Source of the DNA: Sphingobacterium sp. UGAL515B_05 | Lineage (GTDB): Bacteria > Bacteroidota > Bacteroidia > Sphingobacteriales > Sphingobacteriaceae | NCBI RefSeq assembly: GCF_033097525.1 | Contig: NZ_CP109907.1 | Span: forward strand, 5,208,001 to 5,272,000 | Length of the DNA stretch: 64,000 nt | Direction: 5' to 3' | Shown: one piece after another, positions 17,962 through 26,231 of the stretch | How the letters are laid out: every line of letters starts with the position of its first letter | Numbering within the stretch: the stretch's first letter is position 1 | Notes under the pieces: generated by a model | What the model was told of the DNA's origin: nothing | The model's database searches: none | What the model saw: the letters and a program-made list of their open reading frames with translations, nothing else | Position numbers and translations under genes: made by a program

Positions 17962-19149
17962 ATGAATACATTAATTCTTCAAGAGGAGATTCAACAGTTT
18001 TTAGCTAGAAACGCACAGGAGTCTCCTACTAAAATTGCATTAAAAAAATCTCCTTTTGAAGGAATTTCATCTTCCGAACTTGCGACACAAGTCGATGGGA
18101 AGCAACGGACAAGTACAAAAATCCCTTTATGGGCAAAAACACCGGGAATATATTTTCCCGCCAAACTCAACTTGGAACAATGTTCTTCTGAGGCAACAGG
18201 AATATTCAAAAGTTCACTGATCAAAAAAGGAACACATTTAGTTGATGCCACCGGCGGTTTTGGCGTAGATAGCTTTTACTTCTCAAAACAGGCAGCAAAG
18301 GTTACATCCTGTGAGCTAAACCCTGAATTAGCGACGATTACAAAACATAATGCCACTGTTTTACAAGCGGACAACCTTGAGATCATTTCAGTTAACGGCG
18401 TAGACTACGTACTCAACGATCCAGCTAAACAATTTGATTACATCTATTTAGATCCTTCCAGAAGAGTGCAAAACAAAAAGGTCTTTTTATTGGATGAATG
18501 TGAACCTAATTTAGTTCAATTACAGGATAATTTTTTTCAGCACAGCAATACCATTATCAGCAAACTTGCGCCACTATTGGATATATCTTCTGCAATACAA
18601 CAGCTGCGACATGTGAAAGATGTTTATGTCGTATCGGCCCAAAATGATTGCAAGGAGCTTATTTTCGTACAAGAAAAAAATTATGAAGGTAATGCAACCG
18701 TTCATGCTGTCAGATTATTTCAAGGACAGCAACAGGTTATCTCCTTTACCTATGAAAGTGAGCGCGCTATCGTTAATGAATATAGTGAACCACTATCCTA
18801 CTTATATGAACCAGATGTTGCTCTTTCCAAAGCGGGTGCCTTTAAAACTGTTGGCCAAGTTTTTAATGTTAAAAAATTACATAAAAACACACATCTCTAC
18901 ACTTCCGATCAAAAGATTGAAAATTTTCCCGGTAAAACATTCCTGGTAACACAGATAGAATCCTTTACTGATTTTAAGAAAAATAAGAAATCCTTACAAT
19001 CAGGAATCATTGCCAAAAATTTCCCGCTCAAAACAGAAGAGATCAAAAAGAAATTTAAAATTAGGGATGCTAGAGACTCATTTGTATTTTTTACAACAAC
19101 CCTAAATGATCAATTTAGTGTCATACATACACAGCGAATGTTAGAATAG
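17962..19149 (+). CDS. Class I SAM-dependent methyltransferase with C-terminal THUMP-like domain
   Basis: 395 aa. The SAM-binding motif I is LVDATGGFGVDSFYFS near residue 94, followed by the acidic motif II SCELNPELA and the catalytic-type motif DYIYLDPSRR near residue 155. The D-P-x-R form suggests an RNA or N-methylation target. The last roughly 100 residues resemble a THUMP-like RNA-binding module. The substrate is unknown, most likely tRNA or rRNA by inference. It begins directly at the aspartokinase stop. Confidence 0.82.
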   Translation: MNTLILQEEIQQFLARNAQESPTKIALKKSPFEGISSSELATQVDGKQRTSTKIPLWAKTPGIYFPAKLNLEQCSSEATGIFKSSLIKKGTHLVDATGGFGVDSFYFSKQAAKVTSCELNPELATITKHNATVLQADNLEIISVNGVDYVLNDPAKQFDYIYLDPSRRVQNKKVFLLDECEPNLVQLQDNFFQHSNTIISKLAPLLDISSAIQQLRHVKDVYVVSAQNDCKELIFVQEKNYEGNATVHAVRLFQGQQQVISFTYESERAIVNEYSEPLSYLYEPDVALSKAGAFKTVGQVFNVKKLHKNTHLYTSDQKIENFPGKTFLVTQIESFTDFKKNKKSLQSGIIAKNFPLKTEEIKKKFKIRDARDSFVFFTTTLNDQFSVIHTQRMLE

Positions 19150-19195
19150 ACATTTTCATTACAATTGTCGAAAATCTTCTCTGTAATTTTAATGT

Positions 19196-20185
19196 ATGGA
19201 TAAAATAGCATTATCAGCATTGGATTTGGCTCCTATCAAAAAAGGAGAAAATACTGCGAGTGCCCTAGCACGTACCGTTAAAATCGCACAACATATAGAA
19301 AAACTGGATTTTAAAAGGATTTGGGTTGCTGAACATCATAACATGGAATATATTGCCAGCTCCGCAACATCCCTCCTTATACAGCATATTGCATCAAATA
19401 CCAACCATATCCGCGTAGGATCGGGAGGAATTATGCTACCCAATCATGCTCCTCTAGTTATTGCAGAACAGTTTGGTACATTGGAGACATTATTTCCGGG
19501 ACGTATTGACCTGGGTTTGGGCCGCGCTCCCGGCACAGACCAATTGACGGCAATGGCATTGCGCAGAAATAACCTGAATACCGCATTTCAATTTCCTCAA
19601 GAAGTGAAAGACTTGCAACGATATTTCAGTGCCGAAAACTTTGACGCAAAAGTTCGCGCCTTTCCTGGCGAAGGTTTGGATATTCCACTTTACATTTTGG
19701 GCTCGAGCACTGATAGCGCCTATTTGGCAGCTAGCCTAGGCCTTCCTTATGCCTTTGCGACACATTTTGCACCCGCGCAATTTGCTTCGGCGAGTATGAT
19801 CTATCATCAGAATTTCGTGCCATCTGACGTGTTGGAAAAACCTTACTTCATCTCCTGTGTCAATGTTATAGCGGCAGACAGTACTGACGAAGCGGAATTT
19901 TTAGCAACAAGTTTCTATAATCTATTTGCCGGCATTGTAACAAATACAAGAAGACCGCTGTCAGAACCCACACAAGAAGTAATTTACAAAGGTATCCCAG
20001 CAATAGAGCAAGCTGTAAAAAGCATGGCTTCATGTGCTTTCATTGGTGACGGAGCTAAAATACGTCCAGAAATAGAGAAATTTGTAAAAGATCATAAAGT
20101 AGATGAGATTATGGCTACTTCTTACATTTTTGACGATGACAAATGCTGCAATTCATTTTCATTGCTAAAAGATGCGCTCGCCTAA
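19196..20185 (+). CDS. LLM-class flavin-dependent oxidoreductase
   Basis: 329-aa luciferase-like monooxygenase. Visible family segments are RIWVAEHHNMEYIASSATSL near residue 42, RVGSGGIMLPNHAPLVIAEQFGTLETLFPGRIDLGLGRAPG at about residues 80-120, and DIPLYILGSS. This is the MsnO8/YhbW-type branch, with unknown substrate. Its stop is followed 16 bases later by a hairpin that overlaps the next start. Confidence 0.9.
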   Translation: MDKIALSALDLAPIKKGENTASALARTVKIAQHIEKLDFKRIWVAEHHNMEYIASSATSLLIQHIASNTNHIRVGSGGIMLPNHAPLVIAEQFGTLETLFPGRIDLGLGRAPGTDQLTAMALRRNNLNTAFQFPQEVKDLQRYFSAENFDAKVRAFPGEGLDIPLYILGSSTDSAYLAASLGLPYAFATHFAPAQFASASMIYHQNFVPSDVLEKPYFISCVNVIAADSTDEAEFLATSFYNLFAGIVTNTRRPLSEPTQEVIYKGIPAIEQAVKSMASCAFIGDGAKIRPEIEKFVKDHKVDEIMATSYIFDDDKCCNSFSLLKDALA

Positions 20186-20200
20186 AAAACGCTCGTTTTA

Positions 20201-20242
20201 TATACGGTGAATTTTATATATTTAAATTAAATTCACCGTATA
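20201..20242 (+). promoter_or_regulatory. Inverted repeat abutting the start codon of the next gene
   Basis: TATACGGTGAAT (20201-20212) and ATTCACCGTATA (20231-20242) form perfect arms that extend inward by at least two more pairs. The right arm ends on the A of the ATG at 20242. There is no T-run, so a terminator is unlikely; an operator or start-codon stem is possible. Confidence 0.5.
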
Positions 20243-21039
20243 TGAATATTTATAATGCCTTTGCTTTGCTATTGGGCTTGTTTTCCATTCAAGCATGTAT
20301 AAATCCCTCTTCACAACAAAGTAGAGGTCTATCTGATACGATCAAGACATCGGACACGTTACCCCAAGTGACTGTAGGCAGCAATGTTGCTGCTGATTCC
20401 TCCAAAGGACAGATTTTTCTCGTTCGCAGCTACCGAATATGGGAAAAAGAGGATCCTACAACCGTCTTAGATAAAGACTGGTTTGACCTTTACGAGGAAA
20501 ATGGCAAATATTATCTCGAAAAAGTAGACTATGAAATCAAGGATGGTTTTGACGATTGCGCCCAAGTGCCAACCAAAAATGTTGAATCGCGTAGAAACTC
20601 TGTGCTCTTTCTTAAATTGAAAGGACTCCAGGCCGGTTCCATAGAAAATGTAAAAGTGGCCCACTCCGAAATATGGCCAAAAGAGTCCGTTGAATATTCT
20701 TTTAAAAATCAAAAAGTCACGCTCAAAGCATTGGGAACAATAAAATCCACAGAGATACAAACCGATGAAAAAGGTCACGAGAAGTTGTTTCATGAGGTGA
20801 CTAATTATAAATTAAACTATATACTGAATAAGGAGAATAAAGAAAAAACACTCTTTCAGGTTGATCAATATGATGATGTATTTATGTCTACACTTTTCGT
20901 TGGTGATATCGATCGGGATGGCGCCTTAGATTTTATTTTTTCTAACCCAAACAACTATGAGGAAGAAGCGATGTTTTTATTTCTGTCTAATCATGGTAAT
21001 GCACTTACCTTTGAAGCTGATGTACAGTTTGATTGCTAA
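20242..21039 (+). CDS. Hypothetical lipoprotein
   Basis: 265-aa protein with a lipoprotein signal (FALLLGLFSIQACINPSS, lipidated Cys near residue 19). The start at 20242 is chosen because it places the signal at the N-terminus; the frame opens 99 bases earlier inside the previous gene. Near the C-terminus DIDRDGALDFIFSNPNNYEE resembles an FG-GAP/VCBS-like calcium-binding repeat (DxDxDGxxD). No named family is recognised. A DUF1345 membrane protein follows 12 bases later. Confidence 0.75.
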   Translation: MNIYNAFALLLGLFSIQACINPSSQQSRGLSDTIKTSDTLPQVTVGSNVAADSSKGQIFLVRSYRIWEKEDPTTVLDKDWFDLYEENGKYYLEKVDYEIKDGFDDCAQVPTKNVESRRNSVLFLKLKGLQAGSIENVKVAHSEIWPKESVEYSFKNQKVTLKALGTIKSTEIQTDEKGHEKLFHEVTNYKLNYILNKENKEKTLFQVDQYDDVFMSTLFVGDIDRDGALDFIFSNPNNYEEEAMFLFLSNHGNALTFEADVQFDC

Positions 21040-21051
21040 ATAACAAGTAAA

Positions 21052-21708
21052 ATGGCGAGAATTAACCTCTACCTACATCGGATGAAATCCATTGACCGGG
21101 CTTTGCTTTCAGTTTGCATGTTTCTCCTGATCTATCTTATATCGCCCATTCGATCCCTTCCCCTGTTGAACCTAATGTTATGCTGGTTTGGTTTTTGTGT
21201 CTCCTACATTGTTATATCTTGGTTTACTTTTTATACAATGCCTATTGCCACTATCGCAAAAAAGGCACAGCAAGAAGATGGCAGTCGCCTCTTCGTCTCC
21301 CTATTTATCATCCTAGTGACACTCGGATGTTTTGTTTCGGTCCTCATGATTATTGTATCCAGTAAGGACAGAGAGCTGAACGATGCTTATATCATTATCA
21401 TCTGCATGCTAGCCATGCTGGCCTCCTGGGTATTGGTTCATACCATCTACACCTTTCATTATGCACGCCTATATTACGAAAATAAGTCAAATGGAGATGG
21501 CTTAGAGTTTCCAGGAGATGACAAACCCGATTACATCGATTTTGCCTATTTTTCATTTGTTATGGGATGCACATTCCAGGTATCCGATGTTGGTATCTCT
21601 TCCAAAAAGATACGACGGGTCGCACTATTTCATGGACTCCTCTCCTTTGCCTTAAATACATTTGTCGTAGCATTGACAATTAACATTATTTCGGGCTTAA
21701 TCAATTGA
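21052..21708 (+). CDS. DUF1345 membrane protein
   Basis: 218-aa integral membrane protein with about five helices (near residues 17-50, 80-100, 112-135, 160-175 and 190-215). The conserved C-terminal segment PDYIDFAYFSFVMGCTFQVSDVGISSKKIRR matches the DUF1345 pattern, which recalls potassium-channel-like filters but has no established function. It is probably co-transcribed with the upstream lipoprotein gene. Confidence 0.8.
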   Translation: MARINLYLHRMKSIDRALLSVCMFLLIYLISPIRSLPLLNLMLCWFGFCVSYIVISWFTFYTMPIATIAKKAQQEDGSRLFVSLFIILVTLGCFVSVLMIIVSSKDRELNDAYIIIICMLAMLASWVLVHTIYTFHYARLYYENKSNGDGLEFPGDDKPDYIDFAYFSFVMGCTFQVSDVGISSKKIRRVALFHGLLSFALNTFVVALTINIISGLIN

Positions 21709-21752
21709 GTTTTTAACCAAAAAACCTTATTTTAGTGCAAAAAATTACACAC

Positions 21753-22139
21753 ATGAAGTTGATTACCCCCTTAGTTGCGCTCAGTTTATTCATAATCCTA
21801 ATCGCCTCATGTGCAAAAAATGAAGATACGGGTGGTGCTGCTGCCGATGCTAGTGGCAGCTTTATTGGTCGTGTCCAATATCAGGACAATTCTCTGGAAG
21901 TAGATCGGGATAATCGGCTGATACGTGTACTGAAAGAAAGCACAGATTCCTATAAAATCGAATTTTTCACAGGAGTTCCCAGCATTACATCGCTCAGACT
22001 CAGTCAAACGAATGATAGCACCTGGTCTTCTTCTGACTCCACAAGCTTAAAAGTGGTAACAATTAAAGGAAAGCTATTAACGATAAACTATCAGCTCAAT
22101 AGTCAGAGCTGGAATGTGGTGGATGCAGTGCGTAAATAA
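21753..22139 (+). CDS. Hypothetical small lipoprotein
   Basis: 128 aa with a lipobox signal (LFIILIASCAKNED). The ATG at 21753 is preferred over a GTG six codons upstream because it starts the signal peptide. The mature part looks like an all-beta domain (GRVQYQDNSLEVDRDNRLIRV). Function not recognised. Confidence 0.7.
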   Translation: MKLITPLVALSLFIILIASCAKNEDTGGAAADASGSFIGRVQYQDNSLEVDRDNRLIRVLKESTDSYKIEFFTGVPSITSLRLSQTNDSTWSSSDSTSLKVVTIKGKLLTINYQLNSQSWNVVDAVRK

Positions 22140-22231
22140 TAATCAATCTAAATTGTCATAATAACTTCATTTTTTGTTTGTAAATTATCTCCTTATCCTT
22201 ATATTTAGTTAAGCATAAAAGGAAAAGAGAA

Positions 22232-22651
22232 ATGAAACAATTCAATAAATTAGCTGCAATTGCATCCGTGTTTGCGATTACCCTTGCATTGAGCGCATTC
22301 AGCTTTCAGCAAGAAAAACCCAAGGAAGAACCTAAACCAACCAATTTAAAAGTTCTTCCGAAAAACATTTCCCATGATGAGTTGATTTCCACAATGAAGG
22401 AGTTCAATGTTGCTTTGGGTGTAAAATGCGGTTTTTGTCATGCCCCATCTAAAGAAGATCCTAAAAAGATGGATTTTGCAAGCGATGAGAATCACAAAAA
22501 GGAAATTGGTCGGGCTATGATCAAAATGACCCAGAAGATCAACAAAAAATATTTTAATCGTAGCTGGGATAATACACCAGCCAAAGCAATTTCCTGCAAA
22601 ACCTGTCATGGAGGAAAAGAAGAACCGGAAATGGTCTTAGCGAAAAACTAA
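22232..22651 (+). CDS. Di-CxxCH cytochrome c, photosynthetic reaction-centre cytochrome-like family
   Basis: 139-aa secreted protein. The N-terminal signal covers about residues 1-25. Two haem-binding motifs are present: CGFCH at residues 66-70 and CKTCH at 122-126. The segment SHDELISTMKEFNVALGVKC before the first motif is typical of a Bacteroidota family annotated as RC-type cytochrome c, despite the absence of photosynthesis. The likely role is periplasmic electron transfer; the partner is unknown. A terminator follows 20 bases after the stop. Confidence 0.85.
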   Translation: MKQFNKLAAIASVFAITLALSAFSFQQEKPKEEPKPTNLKVLPKNISHDELISTMKEFNVALGVKCGFCHAPSKEDPKKMDFASDENHKKEIGRAMIKMTQKINKKYFNRSWDNTPAKAISCKTCHGGKEEPEMVLAKN

Positions 22652-22670
22652 TCAAACCACATATTCATGT

Positions 22671-22709
22671 AACACCATAGTACCCTGTATTATGGTGTTT
22701 TTCGTTTTT
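22671..22709 (+). terminator. Terminator after the cytochrome gene
   Basis: A perfect 9-bp stem AACACCATA/TATGGTGTT with an 11-base loop is followed by TTTCGTTTTTG. Confidence 0.8.
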
Positions 22710-22853
22710 GCCCGTCGGACTATATGCACTCAACAACGATCTATAGAGATGGAAGTAAACTGCAAAATAATTCGAAAACAACTATGGATCAAGCAGAATT
22801 CTTGGGGGAATACAAAAAATTTCCTAGTTTAGTTTGTTTAATACAGATATCCC

Positions 22854-23207
22854 TTGCAAGACGCCGAACGTAAATTACTATCCCTATTGATGCCCGAAGG
22901 GCTTTTAGAATACTTTCAGATTTTAGAAGTCGATCAGGTTGACAATCAGCTCCACATTTATCTAGACGAGCTTAATATTGCTCCAACGGGCTATGAGAAC
23001 AGCAAGTTGGAGTCAAAGGGCTTTATGCCTTCCACAGAGATTTCAGACTTTCCCATTAGAGGTCAGAAAGTTACTCTACATATCCGCCGCCGCCGCTGGA
23101 CAGTGTTAGATACGGGAGATATTATCACAAGAGATTGGAACCTGGTGCGTGAGGGTACTCGAATGACGACTGAATTCGGGCTTTTTTTAAAGAAGATATT
23201 TGGATAA
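22854..23207 (+). CDS. ISAon1-type transposase N-terminal region protein
   Basis: 117 aa, TTG start. It matches the small first ORF of ISAon1-like elements, with LLMPEGLLEYFQILEVDQVD at the start and the basic DNA-binding-like segment RGQKVTLHIRRRRWTVLD near residue 70. It overlaps the transposase ORF by 8 bases, ending TTTGGATAA. The catalytic residues are in the second ORF. Whether the two are joined by ribosomal frameshifting or made separately is not known. Confidence 0.75.
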   Translation: MQDAERKLLSLLMPEGLLEYFQILEVDQVDNQLHIYLDELNIAPTGYENSKLESKGFMPSTEISDFPIRGQKVTLHIRRRRWTVLDTGDIITRDWNLVREGTRMTTEFGLFLKKIFG

Positions 23208-24181
23208 CTATCCTGTCAGTGCCCAATTGGTAGGGTTATTCTTCCAGGTGGACGGCAAGCAACTTCAGGATCAATACAAGAACCATCTCAGTGACTTCCA
23301 TGACTGGAGCCAAAAGCCACATGCAGAGCGATGGACTCTTTTCCCCGGGAACATCTCTGAACGCTTGAGCATCGATGAGACCAGTTTTAGCAACGGTGAA
23401 TTATATACCATTGTTAGCAGTAAATCGGCAAAAGGAGGTAAAGGGACGATCCTAGCGACTATCAAGGGCACCAAGGCCGAAGATATCATCACTGTTCTTG
23501 AGTTAATACCTTTACGGTCAAGGAATAAGGTAAAGGAGGTGACCATGGATATGGCGCCGAACATGGCCAAGGCAATCCGTAGATGTTTCAGGAATGCCAG
23601 GCGTGTGGTCGACCGGTTCCATGTCCAAAAGTTAGCTTACGATGCAGTGCAGGAACTTCGTATTAAGTATCGTTGGGAAGTATTGGATGCGGAAAGCAAG
23701 AAGATAATGGAATCGCGAAAGGGAGGAATCCCATATGAACCCGAGTTGTTGCCTAATGGAGACACGCTCAAACAGCTACTGGCTAGATCCAGACACCTCT
23801 TGTTCAAACACCCAAGCCGATGGTCCGAAAACCAGAAACACCGAGCTGAATTGTTGTTCATGCGGTTTCCCAAGCTAAAGCTCGCTTATGACCTTGGAAT
23901 TGCCCTGGGTGATATTCAATAAATGCCAGGACAAAAAGATAGCATTTACCAAACTGGGACTGTGGCATAATCAGGTTGAAAATGCGGGCATCGCTTCATT
24001 TGAGAGCGTAGCAAGATCCATTGCAGCGCATCATCAATACATTCTACACTACTTCGACAATAGAAGCACCAATGCTTCAGCAGAATCTTTCAATGCAAAG
24101 CTCAAAGCGTTCAGGAGTGTCTTTCGCGGTGTAAGGGACACCACATTCTTCCTATATAGAGTAATGAAATTGTATGCTTAA
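23200..24181 (+). pseudogene. ISAon1/ISL3-type transposase, frameshifted
   Basis: DDE transposase split in two frames. The first part (23200-23922) carries LSIDETSFSNGELYTIV with the first catalytic Asp, then EVTMDMAPNMAKAI with the second and VVDRFHVQKLA. It stops early at LGIALGDIQ. The continuation FNKCQDKKIAFTKLGLWHNQ and the ESFNAKLKAF block with the expected catalytic Glu lie in the next frame from about 23918 to 24181. The sequence GATATTCAATAA reads through if one T is restored after GATATT, so a single-base deletion near 23918 is the simplest cause. A programmed frameshift is less likely because no slippery heptamer is seen. Confidence 0.78.
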
Positions 24182-24271
24182 AAACTTCTCCTCCCCCAAA
24201 CTTTCGGTATGATCCACAACTATAACGATCTATTAAATGGTACAGCACTTAGTTCCGAAGAAAATGGAGTA

Positions 24272-24303
24272 AAAAAAAAGCCTCTCAATCGAGAAGCTTT
24301 TTG
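24272..24303 (-). terminator. Terminator of the tRNA-like remnant
   Basis: Read on the minus strand, AAAAGCTTCTC and GAGAGGCTTTT pair around GATT with one mismatch and run into nine T. It directly follows the tRNA-like 3' end at 24303-24315. Confidence 0.7.
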
Positions 24304-24315
24304 TACCCGGAGCCG
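24303..24315 (-). other. tRNA 3'-end remnant, probable prophage attachment core
   Basis: On the minus strand CGGCTCCGGGTAC reads as the last T-stem bases, the acceptor 3' strand TCCGGGT and a discriminator A of a tRNA gene, followed by a terminator. Upstream of it the sequence has no tRNA body. This is what remains at one junction when a phage integrates into a tRNA 3' end. The intact tRNA should lie at the other junction, outside the window. Confidence 0.55.
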
Positions 24316-24353
24316 ATATAATTAAACAACATATTATCAAACACTTAACCATC

Positions 24354-24374
24354 AAGGTGTACAAAAGGTGTACA
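24354..24374 (+). repeat. Tandem AAGGTGTACA repeats next to the attachment core
   Basis: AAGGTGTACA occurs at 24354-24363 and 24365-24374, an 11-base period. Position just inside the prophage end suggests integrase or excisionase arm sites; this is inference. Confidence 0.45.
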
Positions 24375-24381
24375 CAGAATA

Positions 24382-25110
24382 TTATTTTTCCAGCTTTTTC
24401 AATTTGTCATAAGCCGACATGATCTTACGGATATCATCCACCTGCGTGCCGGTTAGCTTTCTATCAATGTATTTTTCGCCCTCTAGGCGTATCTTCACAT
24501 CGCCAGAAGTTGTGGAAATATTACGCATGATAGCCATTATTTTTGGGGTGGCATCAAGGTAAACCCATTCCTTTACAGTAGAGCCTGTAAAGACATCTTG
24601 TTTTACTTCATGATCGAAAATGATATCATATAAATCTTCATCTGTCATTACGGATGCTCTATTCATAAATATCCAATCACTACCTCGATAGTTTACAGCT
24701 AGCTTTAAATGTACATTCAGACCATCAACAATCAAAAAAGGTGATAATGGAGAATACTTAGCATTTTTAGCTTCAATTATATAATGCATTTTGAACTCAT
24801 CCCAAGATCGTTTTAAACCCTTCATGTCGGTTTTGCTAAGCGAGTCAATATGCTTAGTATATGCATTACCAAATTCCATTGAGTTTAAATCTTTTCGATA
24901 TGCTACATATGAAGTCCGGTATGGGTTTGAATCTGTCATCTCTGACAATCTTTCATCCAACATTTTCAATTGATGATTTCGAACGGATTCACTAACTGGT
25001 CCTATTTCTTTTAAGGTTATTAGAAAAGTAGAATCAGTAAGCCCACCTCTTGCTTGCCCCAATGCTGTCCCCCCGGCTAAAAACAATAACCCAATAAAAA
25101 ACTTTTTCAT
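24382..25110 (-). CDS. Secreted hypothetical protein in the lysogeny module
   Basis: 242 aa with a Sec signal peptide (MKKFFIGLLFLAGGTALGQA) and no membrane anchor afterwards. The mature protein is hydrophilic and mostly helical. A basic C-terminus (YDKLKKLEK) ends one base-pair block before the attachment region. It is transcribed with the repressor gene (13-base gap) and so would be expressed in the lysogen. No family is recognised. A lysogenic-conversion or superinfection-exclusion role is plausible from position only. Confidence 0.7.
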   Translation of the reverse strand: MKKFFIGLLFLAGGTALGQARGGLTDSTFLITLKEIGPVSESVRNHQLKMLDERLSEMTDSNPYRTSYVAYRKDLNSMEFGNAYTKHIDSLSKTDMKGLKRSWDEFKMHYIIEAKNAKYSPLSPFLIVDGLNVHLKLAVNYRGSDWIFMNRASVMTDEDLYDIIFDHEVKQDVFTGSTVKEWVYLDATPKIMAIMRNISTTSGDVKIRLEGEKYIDRKLTGTQVDDIRKIMSAYDKLKKLEK

Positions 25111-25123
25111 AAAATAACTTTGT

Positions 25124-25573
25124 TTACCGTTTAAACATTGACACTAACTTCTGCAAATTGCTATTCTCTGCACGCAGAAGTTTAATTTCCTGAGCCTGTT
25201 TTTCAAAAATAGATTTCATATTTTCTAAAAGGATATCGAACATCTCAGAATCATCGGGTTCATCAACAATAAAATCATCATGAACCGAGATATTCTCCTG
25301 CTCTTTTGGAGGATGTAAAGTTTCTTCATAATAAGGTTCACTTTGATTAAACATCGCTCCTACTCCACGTGTCAACCAGTCGCGATTGACATTATATGCC
25401 TCCTCTAATTTCAAAAGAAATTTAGCAGTAATATCTCTTACACCCTTTTCATAAGCGGATATTGAGGCTTGCCTCACTCCGGTATCTTCCGCCATTTCAA
25501 ATTGTGATTTTTTTAGTTTGCTTCGCAAAAATTTAAATCGTTCAATAATTTTTTCTTTTTGAATATCAGCCAT
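25124..25573 (-). CDS. XRE-family phage repressor
   Basis: 149-aa DNA-binding protein. The HTH is at about residues 12-68 (KKSQFEMAEDTGVRQASISAYEKGVRDITAKFLLKLEEAYNV), followed by WLTRGVGAMF, a linker and a C-terminal coiled coil (EKQAQEIKLLRAENSNLQKLV) likely used for oligomerisation. There is no RecA-cleavage peptidase domain, so induction would not follow the LexA/CI route. It is divergent from the early genes across an operator-rich gap and is the likely lysogeny repressor. Confidence 0.85.
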   Translation of the reverse strand: MADIQKEKIIERFKFLRSKLKKSQFEMAEDTGVRQASISAYEKGVRDITAKFLLKLEEAYNVNRDWLTRGVGAMFNQSEPYYEETLHPPKEQENISVHDDFIVDEPDDSEMFDILLENMKSIFEKQAQEIKLLRAENSNLQKLVSMFKR

Positions 25574-25587
25574 TTATTAAATAAATT

Positions 25588-25645
25588 ACAACATATGTTG
25601 TTACGGATTACCGTAATACTACATTTGTTGTATATATTTGTTGTA
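25588..25645. promoter_or_regulatory. Operator cluster between repressor and early genes
   Basis: Contains the perfect palindrome ACAACATATGTTGT (25588-25601), the dyad TTACGG-ATTA-CCGTAA (25601-25616), and two copies of TTTGTTGTA (25624-25632 and 25637-25645). The position suits binding by the divergent XRE protein. Confidence 0.6.
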
Positions 25646-25702
25646 GCAAAAAGGAAATGCAAACAAAAACAACAATTAGTATTAACAAAACGTAACAACA
25701 AA

Positions 25703-25987
25703 ATGTCACGACAAAAAAACAACAGCACGGAAACAACAAAAGTCATGCCACAAAATGACAAAAGTTGTATAACTATTGATCCTGAAGAAGTATTGTTTTT
25801 CTACCAAAACGTAGATGCACCTATTAAAAAATTAGTAAGAGATGAACTTTTAAAGAATGGAGTAAAAGTATCAAGACAATTAGTAGACAAAGAGTTAAGA
25901 ACACACAAACCGAAGCATGATAGAAATATTATCACTACTGCTCGTGAGATTCTTTTTAGAGTTAAGCAAATTAGTTTTAATTCCTAA
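25703..25987 (+). CDS. Small basic phage protein, possible early regulator
   Basis: 94 aa, starting MSRQKNNSTETTKVMPQNDK. The upstream extension of the frame to 25559 runs through the operator cluster and is not credible. A helical part covers EVLFFYQNVDAPIKKLVRDELLKNGVKVSRQLVDKEL. It is the first rightward gene after the repressor and sits where Cro or an antirepressor usually lies. No named HTH family is recognised. Confidence 0.6.
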   Translation: MSRQKNNSTETTKVMPQNDKSCITIDPEEVLFFYQNVDAPIKKLVRDELLKNGVKVSRQLVDKELRTHKPKHDRNIITTAREILFRVKQISFNS

Positions 25988-26018
25988 TTCTTTTAAGACA
26001 ACAAAAAAGTACATCAAA

Positions 26019-26060
26019 TTTGTTGTATACCTGACAACTGTATAGGTTGTGGTACAACTG
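26019..26060. promoter_or_regulatory. Second operator-like cluster
   Basis: A third exact TTTGTTGTA at 26019-26027 is followed by ACAACTG at 26034-26040 and again at 26054-26060, 20 bases apart. It precedes the rightward early operon. Confidence 0.45.
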
Positions 26061-26231
26061 ATATGACATATGTGTATTATAAATACGCCAAAATAAAAAT
26101 AAGCCCCACTAGAATACGGTAATTATTTAAAGTTCTTTATACCGGGGATCCTCAAGCTAGAAATAGAGCTGGGACAACGCATGTCAAAAAATACAACATT
26201 TGTGATATTTAAGAAATCTAAATACAACAAA

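Larger units (their letters stand above)
22786..24215 (+). mobile_element. ISL3-type insertion sequence (ISAon1-like), 1430 bp
   Basis: The element begins GGATCA and ends TGATCC. The imperfect terminal inverted repeats share GGATCA, a divergent 10-base spacer, then TTGGGGGA (left 22786-22809, right in reverse orientation 24192-24215). Both ends are flanked by the identical 8-bp ACAACTAT (22778-22785 and 24216-24223), a target duplication of the length expected for ISL3-type elements. It holds a short N-terminal-region ORF and a transposase ORF. The intact duplication means a simple insertion. The transposase frameshift means this copy is probably inactive. Confidence 0.85.

Noticed and set aside
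24303..24315. A complete tRNA gene.
   Set aside because: Only the acceptor 3' end and part of the T stem can be read; no anticodon arm is present.
25559..25702. Upstream extension of the first early gene to 25559.
   Set aside because: It runs through the operator cluster and overlaps the repressor gene start.
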